The notes below the pieces were generated by a model. The model saw nothing but the letters and a program-made list of their open reading frames with translations. It was not told the DNA's origin and searched no databases. The position numbers and the translations under genes were made by a program. Below, piece after piece: positions 1-7,388 of a stretch of DNA of 64,000 bases. Source of the stretch: Enterobacter sichuanensis (GTDB taxonomy: Bacteria > Pseudomonadota > Gammaproteobacteria > Enterobacterales > Enterobacteriaceae); NCBI RefSeq assembly GCF_002939185.1, contig NZ_POVL01000002.1, positions 1-64,000 on the forward strand, written 5' to 3'. The first letter of the stretch is position 1. The number at the start of each line of letters is the position of its first letter.

Positions 1-2
1 AC

Positions 3-95
3 ATTCACTATGAGATCGCCCCAGAGCGAGTGAACGGAGATACGAAACTGCAGCTTCTTTATTCCAACTCATTCTTAGTTCCTTTAAGTAAGTAA
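3..95 (+). CDS. C-terminal fragment of an unidentified gene, cut by the left edge
   Basis: An open frame enters from the left edge and runs about 30 codons to a TAA at 93-95. The residues look protein-like (it ends ...LQLLYSNSFLVPLSK), but I do not recognise the protein. The following 80 bases are A+T rich and non-coding in appearance, which fits the end of a gene. There is too little to assign a function; it could also be a chance open frame. Confidence 0.35.
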   Translation: MHYEIAPERVNGDTKLQLLYSNSFLVPLSK

Positions 96-181
96 GAATA
101 GAATTATTATATTAACCATTTATTCTACGCGGGATTAAAAGTGCTGTTTTCTAGAATTTTAAGCTGGCGGGGAACGATACA

Positions 182-289
182 ATGAATCACATTGAAAGTG
201 TCAGCATTCAATATGAAAAAATCACCTGGAGAATTCTTGATGGTAATATTCAGTTTTCAGATGCATGGAATGAGCGTCGTACAAGTTGA
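182..289 (+). CDS. possible 35-residue small protein, unknown
   Basis: ATG at 182, preceded by a purine-rich GGCGGGGA eight bases upstream that could act as a ribosome binding site, opens a 35-codon frame ending in TGA at 287-289. The product is mixed polar and hydrophobic (it begins MNHIESVSIQYEKITW), with no signal peptide or membrane segment. I know no homologue. It may be a remnant of a larger gene or simply chance. It is listed because this stretch of about 250 bases has no other gene. Confidence 0.2.
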   Translation: MNHIESVSIQYEKITWRILDGNIQFSDAWNERRTS

Positions 290-325
290 CTTATACGGTT
301 CGGGGGGGTAATGAGGTTTATTCAG

Positions 326-347
326 AAAAAGGCCCTTAAGGCCTCTG
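326..347 (-). terminator. rho-independent terminator of bluR
   Basis: Stem AGGCC (330-334) and GGCCT (340-344) with a CTTAA loop. On the minus strand it is followed by TTTTT, directly after the bluR stop codon. Confidence 0.7.
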
Positions 348-348
348 A

Positions 349-1080
349 CTATGACTGATGAAATGAAACCGCAAATCCCTGCTCACGCCAGTGATCGAGC
401 TGCTCCTGCTGGCGAGGGGTTGGGGATTTCCCCGTCCAGACGAAGATTTTTTGCCCGGGAAACAGTTCAGGACGCGGTGAATCAATCGGTTCCGCCAGAA
501 CGTCAATGTGCCAGCCCTTCTGCGATAGGCGCGCGGCTTCAAGCCACAAATGGGTGCGATCATCGCATTCCCAGCCAATCAGGAGCGCGTCTTTACCGGC
601 TTTCTTGCGGGACTCCGCCAGGCTTGCAATCGCGAATTCAATCAGTACGCCATCAAACAGGCTCGCCATGTGGCGCACGGTGTTTTGATCCTGGTTCATC
701 CGCTGACGGACGGGAGAGAGAATATTGTCAATCAGCGCATCCATCGGGTGATCGCGACGAAACTCACCGACTTTGGCGCGCAGTTTTGCCGGGCTGGCGT
801 AACGCAGTACGGTCATCATCTCTTCCTGGAAGGCGAGCCAGTTGCCCTGCGTCAACACTTCCTTGTTTTCCAGCAAGGCTTTGACTTTGCCGACCGAAAC
901 GCCGCTTTTCATCAGGCGTTTGATCTCTTCAATACGCAGGATATCTTCATCGTCAAACTGACGATGACCCCCTTCGCTGCGCTGCGGCTTCAACAATCCA
1001 TAACGGCGCTGCCAGGCACGCAGCGTAACGGGGTTGATACCGCATCGTTCGGCCACTTCGCCGATACTGTAATAGGCCAT
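349..1080 (-). CDS. bluR: MerR-type repressor of the blue-light/cold regulon, BluR (YcgE)
   Basis: A 243-residue MerR-family transcription factor. In E. coli, BluR represses ycgZ-ymgA-ariR and is released by light-activated BluF. The N-terminal winged helix (residues about 1-70) is near identical to E. coli BluR, with the stretch [19 protein letters not shown]. The C-terminal part resembles a B12-binding-like fold that no longer needs cofactor. The ATG at 1080 ([11 protein letters not shown]) is chosen because the E. coli protein starts there; an in-frame ATG ten residues upstream (1107) is possible. It is transcribed in the same direction as bluF, 188 bases downstream of it, and has its own TGTACA palindrome upstream. 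Confidence 0.9.
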   Translation of the reverse strand: MAYYSIGEVAERCGINPVTLRAWQRRYGLLKPQRSEGGHRQFDDEDILRIEEIKRLMKSGVSVGKVKALLENKEVLTQGNWLAFQEEMMTVLRYASPAKLRAKVGEFRRDHPMDALIDNILSPVRQRMNQDQNTVRHMASLFDGVLIEFAIASLAESRKKAGKDALLIGWECDDRTHLWLEAARLSQKGWHIDVLAEPIDSPRPELFPGQKIFVWTGKSPTPRQQEQLDHWREQGFAVSFHQS

Positions 1081-1131
1081 TAACTCCCTCACGCTCAGAA
1101 CTTCCATACCTAACTACACCAACCTTATCAG

Positions 1132-1154
1132 ATTGTACAAACCATTTGTATAAT
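1132..1154. promoter_or_regulatory. putative BluR operator in front of bluR
   Basis: Imperfect palindrome with arms ATTGTACAAA and TTTGTATAAT around a CCA centre. TGTACA starts at 1134 and TGTATA at 1147, a spacing of 13, the same as in the palindrome before ycgZ. MerR-family sites of this kind usually sit within the promoter spacer. Assignment to BluR, and hence autoregulation, is inference. Confidence 0.5.
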
Positions 1155-1171
1155 TAAGGCCACATTTTGCT

Positions 1172-1202
1172 CAGGTGAACGGGCGACGTTGCCCTTCACC
1201 TG
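1172..1202. other. strong hairpin between bluF and bluR
   Basis: Arms CAGGTGAA (1172-1179) and TTCACCTG (1195-1202), continued by GGGC/GCCC around a six-base loop, with one bulged C. Neither strand has a T-run after it, so it is more likely an mRNA-stabilising or pausing hairpin after bluF than a classical terminator. Confidence 0.5.
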
Positions 1203-1268
1203 TTAATACATTGTTGTATAAAATGTGCCTGTCGTACAGTTAAGTCCGTCGAAATGTGTACAACCCTA

Positions 1269-2489
1269 TCAGATTTCGAATCTCTTCTCCGGCCACGCAA
1301 TCGCCGGTATCCCGCCATGCCGGGGGCTGGCAAAAAGGTGCCCCTGGAACTGGGAAATGCCTGCAGACTCCAGCCACATCCACTCTTCCGCCTTCTCTAC
1401 GCCTACCGCACAGAACTGAATCTCAAGCGAGGCACAGCATTTAATGATCGCCTGAATAATGGCCTGTCGGGGGCCACTTTTGTGCACGTTCGCAACCAGA
1501 TCGCGATTAATCTTAATTCTGTCCGGCTGGAACTGAGCCAGCAGCTGCAACCCGGCAAAACCGGCACCAAAGTGATCGATCGTCACGCTGATCCCCGCGC
1601 TTTTCAACTGCCTGACCGCATCCGTAAACTCATCAAAGCGGGAAATGGCTTCGCTTTCGGTAAACTCCACCACAATTTGCTCGGGCACAAACCCGTTGGC
1701 TTCAATCGCGGTAAGCAGGAAATCCACGGCGTTGGGAATGTTAACCAGCGTCATGGGCAGCAGGTTGAGAGATAACGTCTGGCCCTGTAACCCCAGCGCG
1801 CTGGCCATGGAAAGCGCGACCTGTTTGCTTTGCAAATCCGAGACATACACTTCGTCACGCGGCCGGTTGGCGAAATAGACCCCAGGTGCGCCGCCGTCGG
1901 GGGTACGGAGAAGCGCCTCCCAGGAGACGACCTGCTGCATAAACGGATCGACTATCGGCTGGAAGGCGAAGCTGCAATCCGCCCCTTTCGCGACCACTTC
2001 AGGTTGCGCGGACAAAGGTGTTTCTTCGGTGACAAAATCCCATGAATCCGCAGGCGGCAGTTCAAAGTAGTTCGATTTTTCAGTCGCTTCGATAAAGGTA
2101 CGGAAAAACTGCAGAGGGCGGTCGTTGTAGGTCAGCTGGTAACGGGTCGTTCCCCTGTTGAGCACCTGCTGCAACACCTCATCTCTGTCGAACTGGCGTA
2201 GATCAAACAGCTCCATGCCCACGTTACCAAAACGCCGGACTGGACCGTGATCGCGCATTAACTCCACTACGTTATGGTGACGCGGGTCGTTACAGATCTG
2301 CTCATAGATGGAAGTTACCTGCTCCACCGGCCCTTCAAGCAGTTGAAAAAAATGTGTGCCGTTAAACAGCAGGATCCCCGTGACATTGGATTGCCGGTTT
2401 TTACGATTTGCAGCAGCGACCATGGCTTCCAGCGCTTTCACTGGAACGTCCTCGCAGATATGACTGCGGTAAATGATGGTTGTGAGCAT
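1269..2489 (-). CDS. bluF: BLUF-EAL blue-light-responsive anti-repressor BluF (YcgF)
   Basis: A 406-residue protein. Residues about 1-95 form the FAD-binding BLUF domain with the photocycle residues Tyr7, Asn31 and Gln49 in place. Residues about 155-400 form an EAL-type domain. In E. coli, light-excited BluF binds BluR and relieves repression rather than cleaving c-di-GMP. Here the domain is also degenerate: the DDFG loop reads DHFGAGFAGL, although an EALLR signature is kept. The start at 2489 (MLTTIIYRSH) follows AGGAATAG and matches the E. coli start; a longer frame reaching 2540 is less likely. It is divergent from ycgZ. Confidence 0.93.
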   Translation of the reverse strand: MLTTIIYRSHICEDVPVKALEAMVAAANRKNRQSNVTGILLFNGTHFFQLLEGPVEQVTSIYEQICNDPRHHNVVELMRDHGPVRRFGNVGMELFDLRQFDRDEVLQQVLNRGTTRYQLTYNDRPLQFFRTFIEATEKSNYFELPPADSWDFVTEETPLSAQPEVVAKGADCSFAFQPIVDPFMQQVVSWEALLRTPDGGAPGVYFANRPRDEVYVSDLQSKQVALSMASALGLQGQTLSLNLLPMTLVNIPNAVDFLLTAIEANGFVPEQIVVEFTESEAISRFDEFTDAVRQLKSAGISVTIDHFGAGFAGLQLLAQFQPDRIKINRDLVANVHKSGPRQAIIQAIIKCCASLEIQFCAVGVEKAEEWMWLESAGISQFQGHLFASPRHGGIPAIAWPEKRFEI

Positions 2490-2826
2490 GCTATTCCTGG
2501 GGTTAGGGTTTTGGCCACGAAAGACGTGGGTAATTTTCATTTATAGCACATTAATTGCCCTACAAATAATTTACATCTCAATCATTTACAGCAGTTAATG
2601 TGATTTTTTTCTCTGCTGTACAACTTACCAGCGCCAGAACTTTTTGTACAATATATCCTGTAACGTTACCGCTTCGCGACACCATCATAACTATATGATA
2701 ATAAAGTAATTTATTAAATATATCATAAAAACATTAAAAATTTGTACATTTTAAGTGTACAGATTTTGAAATTGTGTATACCTTAAATGTAACGTTAGTG
2801 ATTACAAAATTTTACAGGAGCGAAAC
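2490..2826. promoter_or_regulatory. divergent bluF / ycgZ control region
   Basis: A+T-rich intergenic stretch of 337 bases. It holds isolated TGTACA half-sites at 2617 and 2645, the palindrome at 2738-2766, a perfect ten-base palindrome GTAACGTTAC at 2660-2669 and a near copy (GTAACGTTAG) at 2789-2798. A clear ribosome binding site (ACAGGAG) precedes ycgZ. The GTAACGTTA repeats flanking the BluR-like site have no assigned binder. Confidence 0.6.
2738..2766. promoter_or_regulatory. putative BluR operator in front of ycgZ
   Basis: Palindrome with eleven-base arms (2738-2748 and 2756-2766, one mismatch) around a seven-base centre. It contains two TGTACA half-sites starting at 2743 and 2756. It lies 60-90 bases upstream of the ycgZ start, where BluR repression of ycgZ-ymgA-ariR would be expected. 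Confidence 0.6.
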
Positions 2827-3066
2827 ATGCAGCAGAAAGGTTACGCCACAGATTCCGCAGCAGCGATCGCACAGTACTTCGAAAAGGCCGCCCTTCCGAC
2901 CCAACAGGAGACGCTGGGTCAGGTGGTAGTAGAAATTCTCAGCGACGGGCGAAACCTCAATCGCAAATCGCTCTGTACCAAACTGCTCAGCCGACTCGAG
3001 AACGCGGATGGGCCGGAAGAGGAAGAGCATTACCACATGCTGCTTGGTCTGCTCTTCGAACGGTAA
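2827..3066 (+). CDS. ycgZ: small regulatory protein YcgZ
   Basis: A 79-residue protein closely matching E. coli YcgZ, with the shared stretches QQETLGQVVVEIL, DGRNLNRKSLC and LLGLLFE. The YcgZ/YmgA/AriR group are small helical proteins made in response to blue light and cold. They act on the Rcs phosphorelay and so on biofilm and colanic acid; the biochemical mechanism is not settled. The start follows ACAGGAG at a good distance. It is the first gene of a three-gene operon, with a four-base gap before ymgA. Confidence 0.9.
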   Translation: MQQKGYATDSAAAIAQYFEKAALPTQQETLGQVVVEILSDGRNLNRKSLCTKLLSRLENADGPEEEEHYHMLLGLLFER

Positions 3067-3070
3067 GGTT

Positions 3071-3391
3071 ATGAACAGCAGTGACGCAGACAGTCTGATC
3101 GACAAGCTTATCGGTGAAGCCGTTCTCTCTCTGTTGAAAGAGCGGGGGCCTGTGACAACCGAAGGATTGCTACAGCGTCTGCGGACGATGAAAGCCTGTG
3201 AAAAGGATCCCCGGCGGCGGGAGACACTTGCGAAGGTGATTGCCGACATCGGCACAAATAATCTCGCCTTTACACGTCGCAGAACCGCACAAGGACGAAC
3301 GAACAGAGAGGGACCTCTCAACGATAAAAGAGACAATGTAGTGCCGTTATTTGGAAGTGGAAAACCGTCCGACCCCAAAAAAATACATTGA
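3071..3391 (+). CDS. ymgA: YmgA-like regulatory protein of the biofilm/acid operon
   Basis: A 106-residue protein, somewhat longer than E. coli YmgA (about 90). The core around EAVLSLLKERGPVTTEGLLQ and the RRRETLAKVI stretch line up with YmgA, and the basic tail rich in Arg and Lys is also shared. It probably works with YcgZ and AriR on Rcs signalling. ATG at 3071 lies four bases after the ycgZ stop, with TAAGG as the ribosome binding site. Similarity is lower than for its neighbours, so the name rests partly on position. Confidence 0.78.
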   Translation: MNSSDADSLIDKLIGEAVLSLLKERGPVTTEGLLQRLRTMKACEKDPRRRETLAKVIADIGTNNLAFTRRRTAQGRTNREGPLNDKRDNVVPLFGSGKPSDPKKIH

Positions 3392-3420
3392 CTGCAATTT
3401 AACAGCTACGGTGAGAACAA

Positions 3421-3699
3421 ATGAGACAAAATATTCAGCTTCAACCCGAATACCACTCTGCTTTTTTAGACAGTGCGCTGGCGGAATATTTCCGTCACGC
3501 AGGCGATCGTTTTGCTGAAGAGTCCGCTATTTTTTCTACTGCAGTACGCTGTGTTCTGGCCTCCGAGGGTCACCTGTCTAATAAAGCGATCATCTTATGG
3601 CTTATTCAGACGCTGGAAGCCACCAACGACGTGGTTCAGGCGGACGTCATTCGTAAAACGCTGGAAATCGTGGTGGGTTACACGATGGACGATCTCTGA
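3421..3699 (+). CDS. ariR: biofilm and acid-resistance regulator AriR (YmgB)
   Basis: A 92-residue all-helical protein of the Hha/YmgB-type fold. The C-terminal half (VQADVIRKTLEIVVGYTMDD) is almost the same as E. coli AriR, and LSNKAIILWLIQTLEATND also aligns. In E. coli it lowers biofilm formation, supports acid resistance and stimulates the Rcs relay. It ends the ycgZ-ymgA-ariR operon, 29 bases after ymgA. The fourth gene of the E. coli operon, ymgC, is not present. Confidence 0.92.
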   Translation: MRQNIQLQPEYHSAFLDSALAEYFRHAGDRFAEESAIFSTAVRCVLASEGHLSNKAIILWLIQTLEATNDVVQADVIRKTLEIVVGYTMDDL

Positions 3700-3721
3700 A
3701 TTCCTGCTTGCCACGCCCCCG

Positions 3722-3765
3722 ACGTGTCATCGTCAAAACTGACGAACAGCCTGACGATGACACGT
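3722..3765. promoter_or_regulatory. 14-bp inverted repeat upstream of the fdhF-like gene
   Basis: Perfect arms ACGTGTCATCGTCA (3722-3735) and TGACGATGACACGT (3752-3765). The arrangement, about 45-80 bases before a sigma-54 type promoter, suggests an upstream activating site for an FhlA-like enhancer-binding protein. It could instead be a transcript-end hairpin for ariR, but no T-run follows. The binder is inferred. Confidence 0.5.
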
Positions 3766-3805
3766 AACGCCCCGCATAACACCCTGTAATACCAGCAAAG
3801 CCAAT

Positions 3806-3823
3806 CTGGCACGCTTCCTGCTT
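3806..3823 (+). promoter_or_regulatory. sigma-54 promoter of the fdhF-like gene
   Basis: CTGGCACGCTTCCTGCTT has the GG (3808-3809) and GC (3820-3821) pairs separated by exactly ten bases and a TGGCACG element, as in -24/-12 promoters. E. coli fdhF is RpoN- and FhlA-dependent, which fits. Confidence 0.75.
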
Positions 3824-3888
3824 AACGCCACGTACGGGACTGGGTTGTCCAGTCAACTTTGCTTCATTTCTTAACAGGTCTGTTATTG

Positions 3889-6039
3889 ATGAAAAAGATC
3901 GCCAGCGTCTGCCCGTACTGCGGTGCAGGCTGTAAATTAAACCTTGTCGTAGAAAATAACCGTATCATCCGTGCCGAAGCGGCAGAGGGGGTAACAAACC
4001 AGGGCACCTTATGTCTGAAAGGATTTTACGGTTGGGACTTCCTCAACGATACCCGTCTGCTCACCCCACGCCTGACCCAGCCAATGATCCGCTACCACAA
4101 AGGCGAGCCATTCACCCCCGTTACCTGGGAAGAGGCTATCCGTTACACCGCTCACCGGCTCAGCAGCATTAAAGCGCAGCACGGACCGCGGTCAATTATG
4201 ACCACCGGCTCCTCCCGTGGAACCGGCAATGAAACAAACTATGTGATGCAGAAATTTGCCCGTGCGGTGCTAAACACCAACAACGTGGACTGCTGCGCGC
4301 GCGTCTGTCATGGTCCATCCGTTGCCGGGCTTCAGGAGACGCTCGGCAATGGCGCGATGAGTAATTCCATCAACGATATTGAGAACTCAAAATGTCTGCT
4401 GGTGTTTGGCTATAACTGCGCAGACTCCCACCCTATCGTTGCCCGGCGCGTGCTGAAAGCGCGTGAAAACGGCGCAAAAATTATCGTCTGCGATCCGCGG
4501 CGCATTGAAACGGCGCGAATTGCCGATCAGCATCTGCAGCTCAAAAACGGCAGCAACATGGCGCTGGTGAACGCCTTTGGCTATGTTCTGCTTGAAGAGG
4601 AGCTGTACGACAAAAACTACGTTGCACGCTTTACAGAAGGGCTTGAGGCCTACCGGCAGACGGTAAAAGACTATGCGCCAGAGCGTGTGGAACATCTCAC
4701 CGGCCTCCCCGCCCGTGAGGTGCGTCAGGCGATGCGTACCTTCGCGGCGGCCCCTTCCGCTACCGTGATGTGGGGGATGGGCGTCACCCAGTTTGGTCAG
4801 GCCGTTGATGTGGTCAAAGGGCTCGCAAGCCTGGCGCTGTTGACCGGTAATCTCGGTCGTCCTGCCGTCGGCGTCGGACCGGTGCGCGGTCAAAACAATG
4901 TCCAGGGGGCCTGTGATATGGGCGTGCTGCCCAATATGTTCCCCGGCTATCAGGACGTCACCGATCCGGCCGTTCGGCAGAAGTTCGCCAACGCCTGGGG
5001 GATTGACGTTGCGGCGATGGACGATCGGGTCGGGACGCGCATCACCGAAGTACCTCACCTGGCGCTGGAAGGCAAGATCAAGGCCTACTACATCATGGGG
5101 GAAGATCCGCTGCAGACGGAGGCCGATCTCGGGCTGGTGCGCAGCGGTTTTGAAGCGCTCGATTTTGTCGTGGTTCAGGACATCTTCATGACCAAAACAG
5201 CGGAAGTGGCGGACGTTCTGCTCCCGGCAACCTCCTGGGGTGAACACGGCGGCGTCTTTACCTGTGCCGACCGGGGATTCCAGCGTTTCGGCAAAGCCAT
5301 CGAGGCCAGCGGCAACGTGAAGCGCGACTGGGAGATTATCAGCCTGCTCGCCACCGAGATGGGTTACCCCATGCACTATGACACTAACCAGCAGATCTGG
5401 GATGAGATGCGCGAGCTGTGCCCGCTTTTCTACGGGGTAACCTATGAAAAAATGGGCGAGATGGGCCACGTGCAGTGGCCGTGCCCGACGCTGGATCACC
5501 CCGGCACACCGTACCTGTACAAAGATAATCAGTTCGACACACCAACCGGTAAGGGGCAACTGTTTGCCGCGCCGTGGCGCGCGCCGGCAGAAACGCCTGA
5601 TGACGATTACCCGCTGGTGCTCTGTACGGTGCGCGAAGTAGGACACTACTCCTGCCGCTCCATGACCGGTAACTGCGCCGCGCTGCAAAGCCTGGCCGAC
5701 GAGCCCGGTCGGGTGCAACTGAACCCTGCCGATGCGGACAAACGGGGCATCACTGACGGGCAGCTGGTCTGGGTGCGTTCGCGTCGCGGCAAAGTGATTA
5801 CCCGCGCCAGCATCAGCGAGCGCATCAACGCCGGGGCCGTCTACATGACCTATCAGTGGTGGATCGGCGCCTGCAACGAGCTGACCCAGGATAATCTCGA
5901 CCCCATCTCCAAAACGCCGGAAACGAAGTACTGCGCGGTGCAACTGGAGGCTATTGAGGACCAGCGCTGGGCTGAGGACTATGCGGCGTCTGCCTATCAA
6001 ACGATGAAGACCCGGTTGATTAGCGCAGTGAATGTGTAA
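3889..6039 (+). CDS. fdhF: formate dehydrogenase H-type molybdopterin enzyme, cysteine variant
   Basis: A 716-residue protein colinear with E. coli FdhF (715 aa). It oxidises formate to CO2 at a bis-MGD molybdenum centre in the cytoplasm, feeding electrons to hydrogenase in the E. coli complex. Cys8, Cys11, Cys15 and Cys42 bind the [4Fe-4S] cluster and Lys44 is kept. At residue 140, where E. coli has selenocysteine (UGA), this gene has TGT (4306-4308), so cysteine ligates the metal; His141 follows. The start at 3889 (MKKIASVCPYC) matches the family. No hydrogenase genes are near, so it is a lone paralogue whose electron acceptor cannot be told from here. A sigma-54 promoter lies upstream. Confidence 0.92.
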   Translation: MKKIASVCPYCGAGCKLNLVVENNRIIRAEAAEGVTNQGTLCLKGFYGWDFLNDTRLLTPRLTQPMIRYHKGEPFTPVTWEEAIRYTAHRLSSIKAQHGPRSIMTTGSSRGTGNETNYVMQKFARAVLNTNNVDCCARVCHGPSVAGLQETLGNGAMSNSINDIENSKCLLVFGYNCADSHPIVARRVLKARENGAKIIVCDPRRIETARIADQHLQLKNGSNMALVNAFGYVLLEEELYDKNYVARFTEGLEAYRQTVKDYAPERVEHLTGLPAREVRQAMRTFAAAPSATVMWGMGVTQFGQAVDVVKGLASLALLTGNLGRPAVGVGPVRGQNNVQGACDMGVLPNMFPGYQDVTDPAVRQKFANAWGIDVAAMDDRVGTRITEVPHLALEGKIKAYYIMGEDPLQTEADLGLVRSGFEALDFVVVQDIFMTKTAEVADVLLPATSWGEHGGVFTCADRGFQRFGKAIEASGNVKRDWEIISLLATEMGYPMHYDTNQQIWDEMRELCPLFYGVTYEKMGEMGHVQWPCPTLDHPGTPYLYKDNQFDTPTGKGQLFAAPWRAPAETPDDDYPLVLCTVREVGHYSCRSMTGNCAALQSLADEPGRVQLNPADADKRGITDGQLVWVRSRRGKVITRASISERINAGAVYMTYQWWIGACNELTQDNLDPISKTPETKYCAVQLEAIEDQRWAEDYAASAYQTMKTRLISAVNV

Positions 6040-6040
6040 G

Positions 6041-6068
6041 TAAAAAGAGGCTCACAGCGTGGGCCTCT
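6041..6068 (-). terminator. terminator between the convergent fdhF-like and fliB-like genes
   Basis: Stem 6046-6054 with 6060-6068 (one wobble pair). Read on the minus strand it is followed by TTTTT, so it best serves the fliB-like gene. It also lies just after the fdhF stop. Confidence 0.65.
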
Positions 6069-6082
6069 GACACATTGCGTGT

Positions 6083-7300
6083 TTATCCAATTAACAGCAG
6101 GCAGGATAAATCATCACCGCCGTTGATTTTATCGATTGCAAAGTCCATGCGCGCATCAATGGTCGTATTGTGCATGGTCTTTTCTGACAGGCTGGCGATG
6201 GTTTTCATCACCACCTGCTGGTCGATTTCACCCTGCATCGATTTTACGCTGAGAATGCATTTGACGTAGAAAAAGTCGAGCACCATACGATAAAACTGTC
6301 GCATGATGGTTGCCGTGTTTTTGCCGGGGAAATAGCTGCTGTAGAGTTTATACAGCAGATAATTGCGTAACACATAAGGCTCTGACAAACAGGAATCCTC
6401 ACACAGTGTATGCCACTGCTGATTAATCTTGTCGAACTTTGCCTCCAGTTCGGCCGGGTCGTCTGAACCAGCAATATTCAGATACGCGGCAATGTGCTGA
6501 TGCCCTTCCAGAATAAAACCGTCCCGGGCCGAATCTTTCGCCACGTTGGTTCCCATTACCGACAGCGCAAGATATTTCATCGCGTTTGAACGGGCCAGAT
6601 TACCGGAATCCATCAGCGATTTTCCGCTTTGTAGTTCAGTCAGTAACGCGTCGTAGAAACGTTCCACTTCCGAAAATCTATTATGCAAATCAAAGTTAAC
6701 GTGCTGAAGACAGAGAATAAACTGTGCCAGCGCCATTAAATTCTCTTCAATGTTACGGGATGGCGACTGGATGATATTCCAGGCAAAGAGATGGATCACC
6801 TGCTGCGTCTGCGAAGCAGACTGGCGCTGCCCAATCAGGTTTGTTTTATAGCGCGCCACGAGCTCATCCTGCTCCTGAAGCAGCATGGCATCCGGGTCAA
6901 ACAGCACACGTCGCACCACTTCCGGACAGGAGAGCGTCATCGTATGTCGCGTCTCATCCTGATAGCGGGTTGAATTGCGGGGATAGATACTGCAGGTAGG
7001 CGACAGCGCCTCTTCCCCTAAATCACGGTGTACCATGCAGAGCTTGTTTTCATCGATAAACGGACAGTCCCCGTTTTCGTTGAGCCTGATTCTGGAATAG
7101 CTGCTCTTGCCCTTGCGCTGCAGGATGAGATTCTCTTTGGCAATGGCGGCAATACCCGGGTGTGAGGAGAGGAGATATTTCTGGTGGGTTTTCTTATCAA
7201 TATTGATCGTCCAGCCACGACAGCATGACATTAAGCACTCTGGCCCAACGCACTGAAACTTAGTAAAAAAAAGCGGCTTGATAGTTTTATGAATATGCAT
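6083..7300 (-). CDS. fliB: FliB-like lysine-N-methylase (flagellin methylase family)
   Basis: A 405-residue protein like Salmonella FliB, which methylates lysines of flagellin and raises surface hydrophobicity. The N-terminal third carries the family's cysteine pattern: Cys17, Cys22, Cys26 and Cys27, then Cys79, Cys88 and Cys103 in a CPF...C...C setting. This suggests metal or Fe-S binding. The rest is helical. In Salmonella, fliB sits beside fliC; no flagellin or other flagellar gene is visible here. The target could be flagellin encoded elsewhere or the fimbriae next door, but the latter is speculation. The ATG at 7300 has a weak ribosome binding site. Confidence 0.72.
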   Translation of the reverse strand: MHIHKTIKPLFFTKFQCVGPECLMSCCRGWTINIDKKTHQKYLLSSHPGIAAIAKENLILQRKGKSSYSRIRLNENGDCPFIDENKLCMVHRDLGEEALSPTCSIYPRNSTRYQDETRHTMTLSCPEVVRRVLFDPDAMLLQEQDELVARYKTNLIGQRQSASQTQQVIHLFAWNIIQSPSRNIEENLMALAQFILCLQHVNFDLHNRFSEVERFYDALLTELQSGKSLMDSGNLARSNAMKYLALSVMGTNVAKDSARDGFILEGHQHIAAYLNIAGSDDPAELEAKFDKINQQWHTLCEDSCLSEPYVLRNYLLYKLYSSYFPGKNTATIMRQFYRMVLDFFYVKCILSVKSMQGEIDQQVVMKTIASLSEKTMHNTTIDARMDFAIDKINGGDDLSCLLLIG

Positions 7301-7388
7301 AGCGAAGGCGTCATTTTATAAAGCATAAAAAGTACCATGACGCGCTCGCTATTCTAAAGGCGCATAACCGTGCACTATGTTTTGTAAT

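Noticed and set aside
4387-6000. Minus-strand open frame of 537 codons opposite the formate dehydrogenase gene
   Set aside because: It is antisense to a full-length conserved enzyme, rich in His, Arg and Gly from mirrored codons, and has no ribosome binding site or family resemblance.
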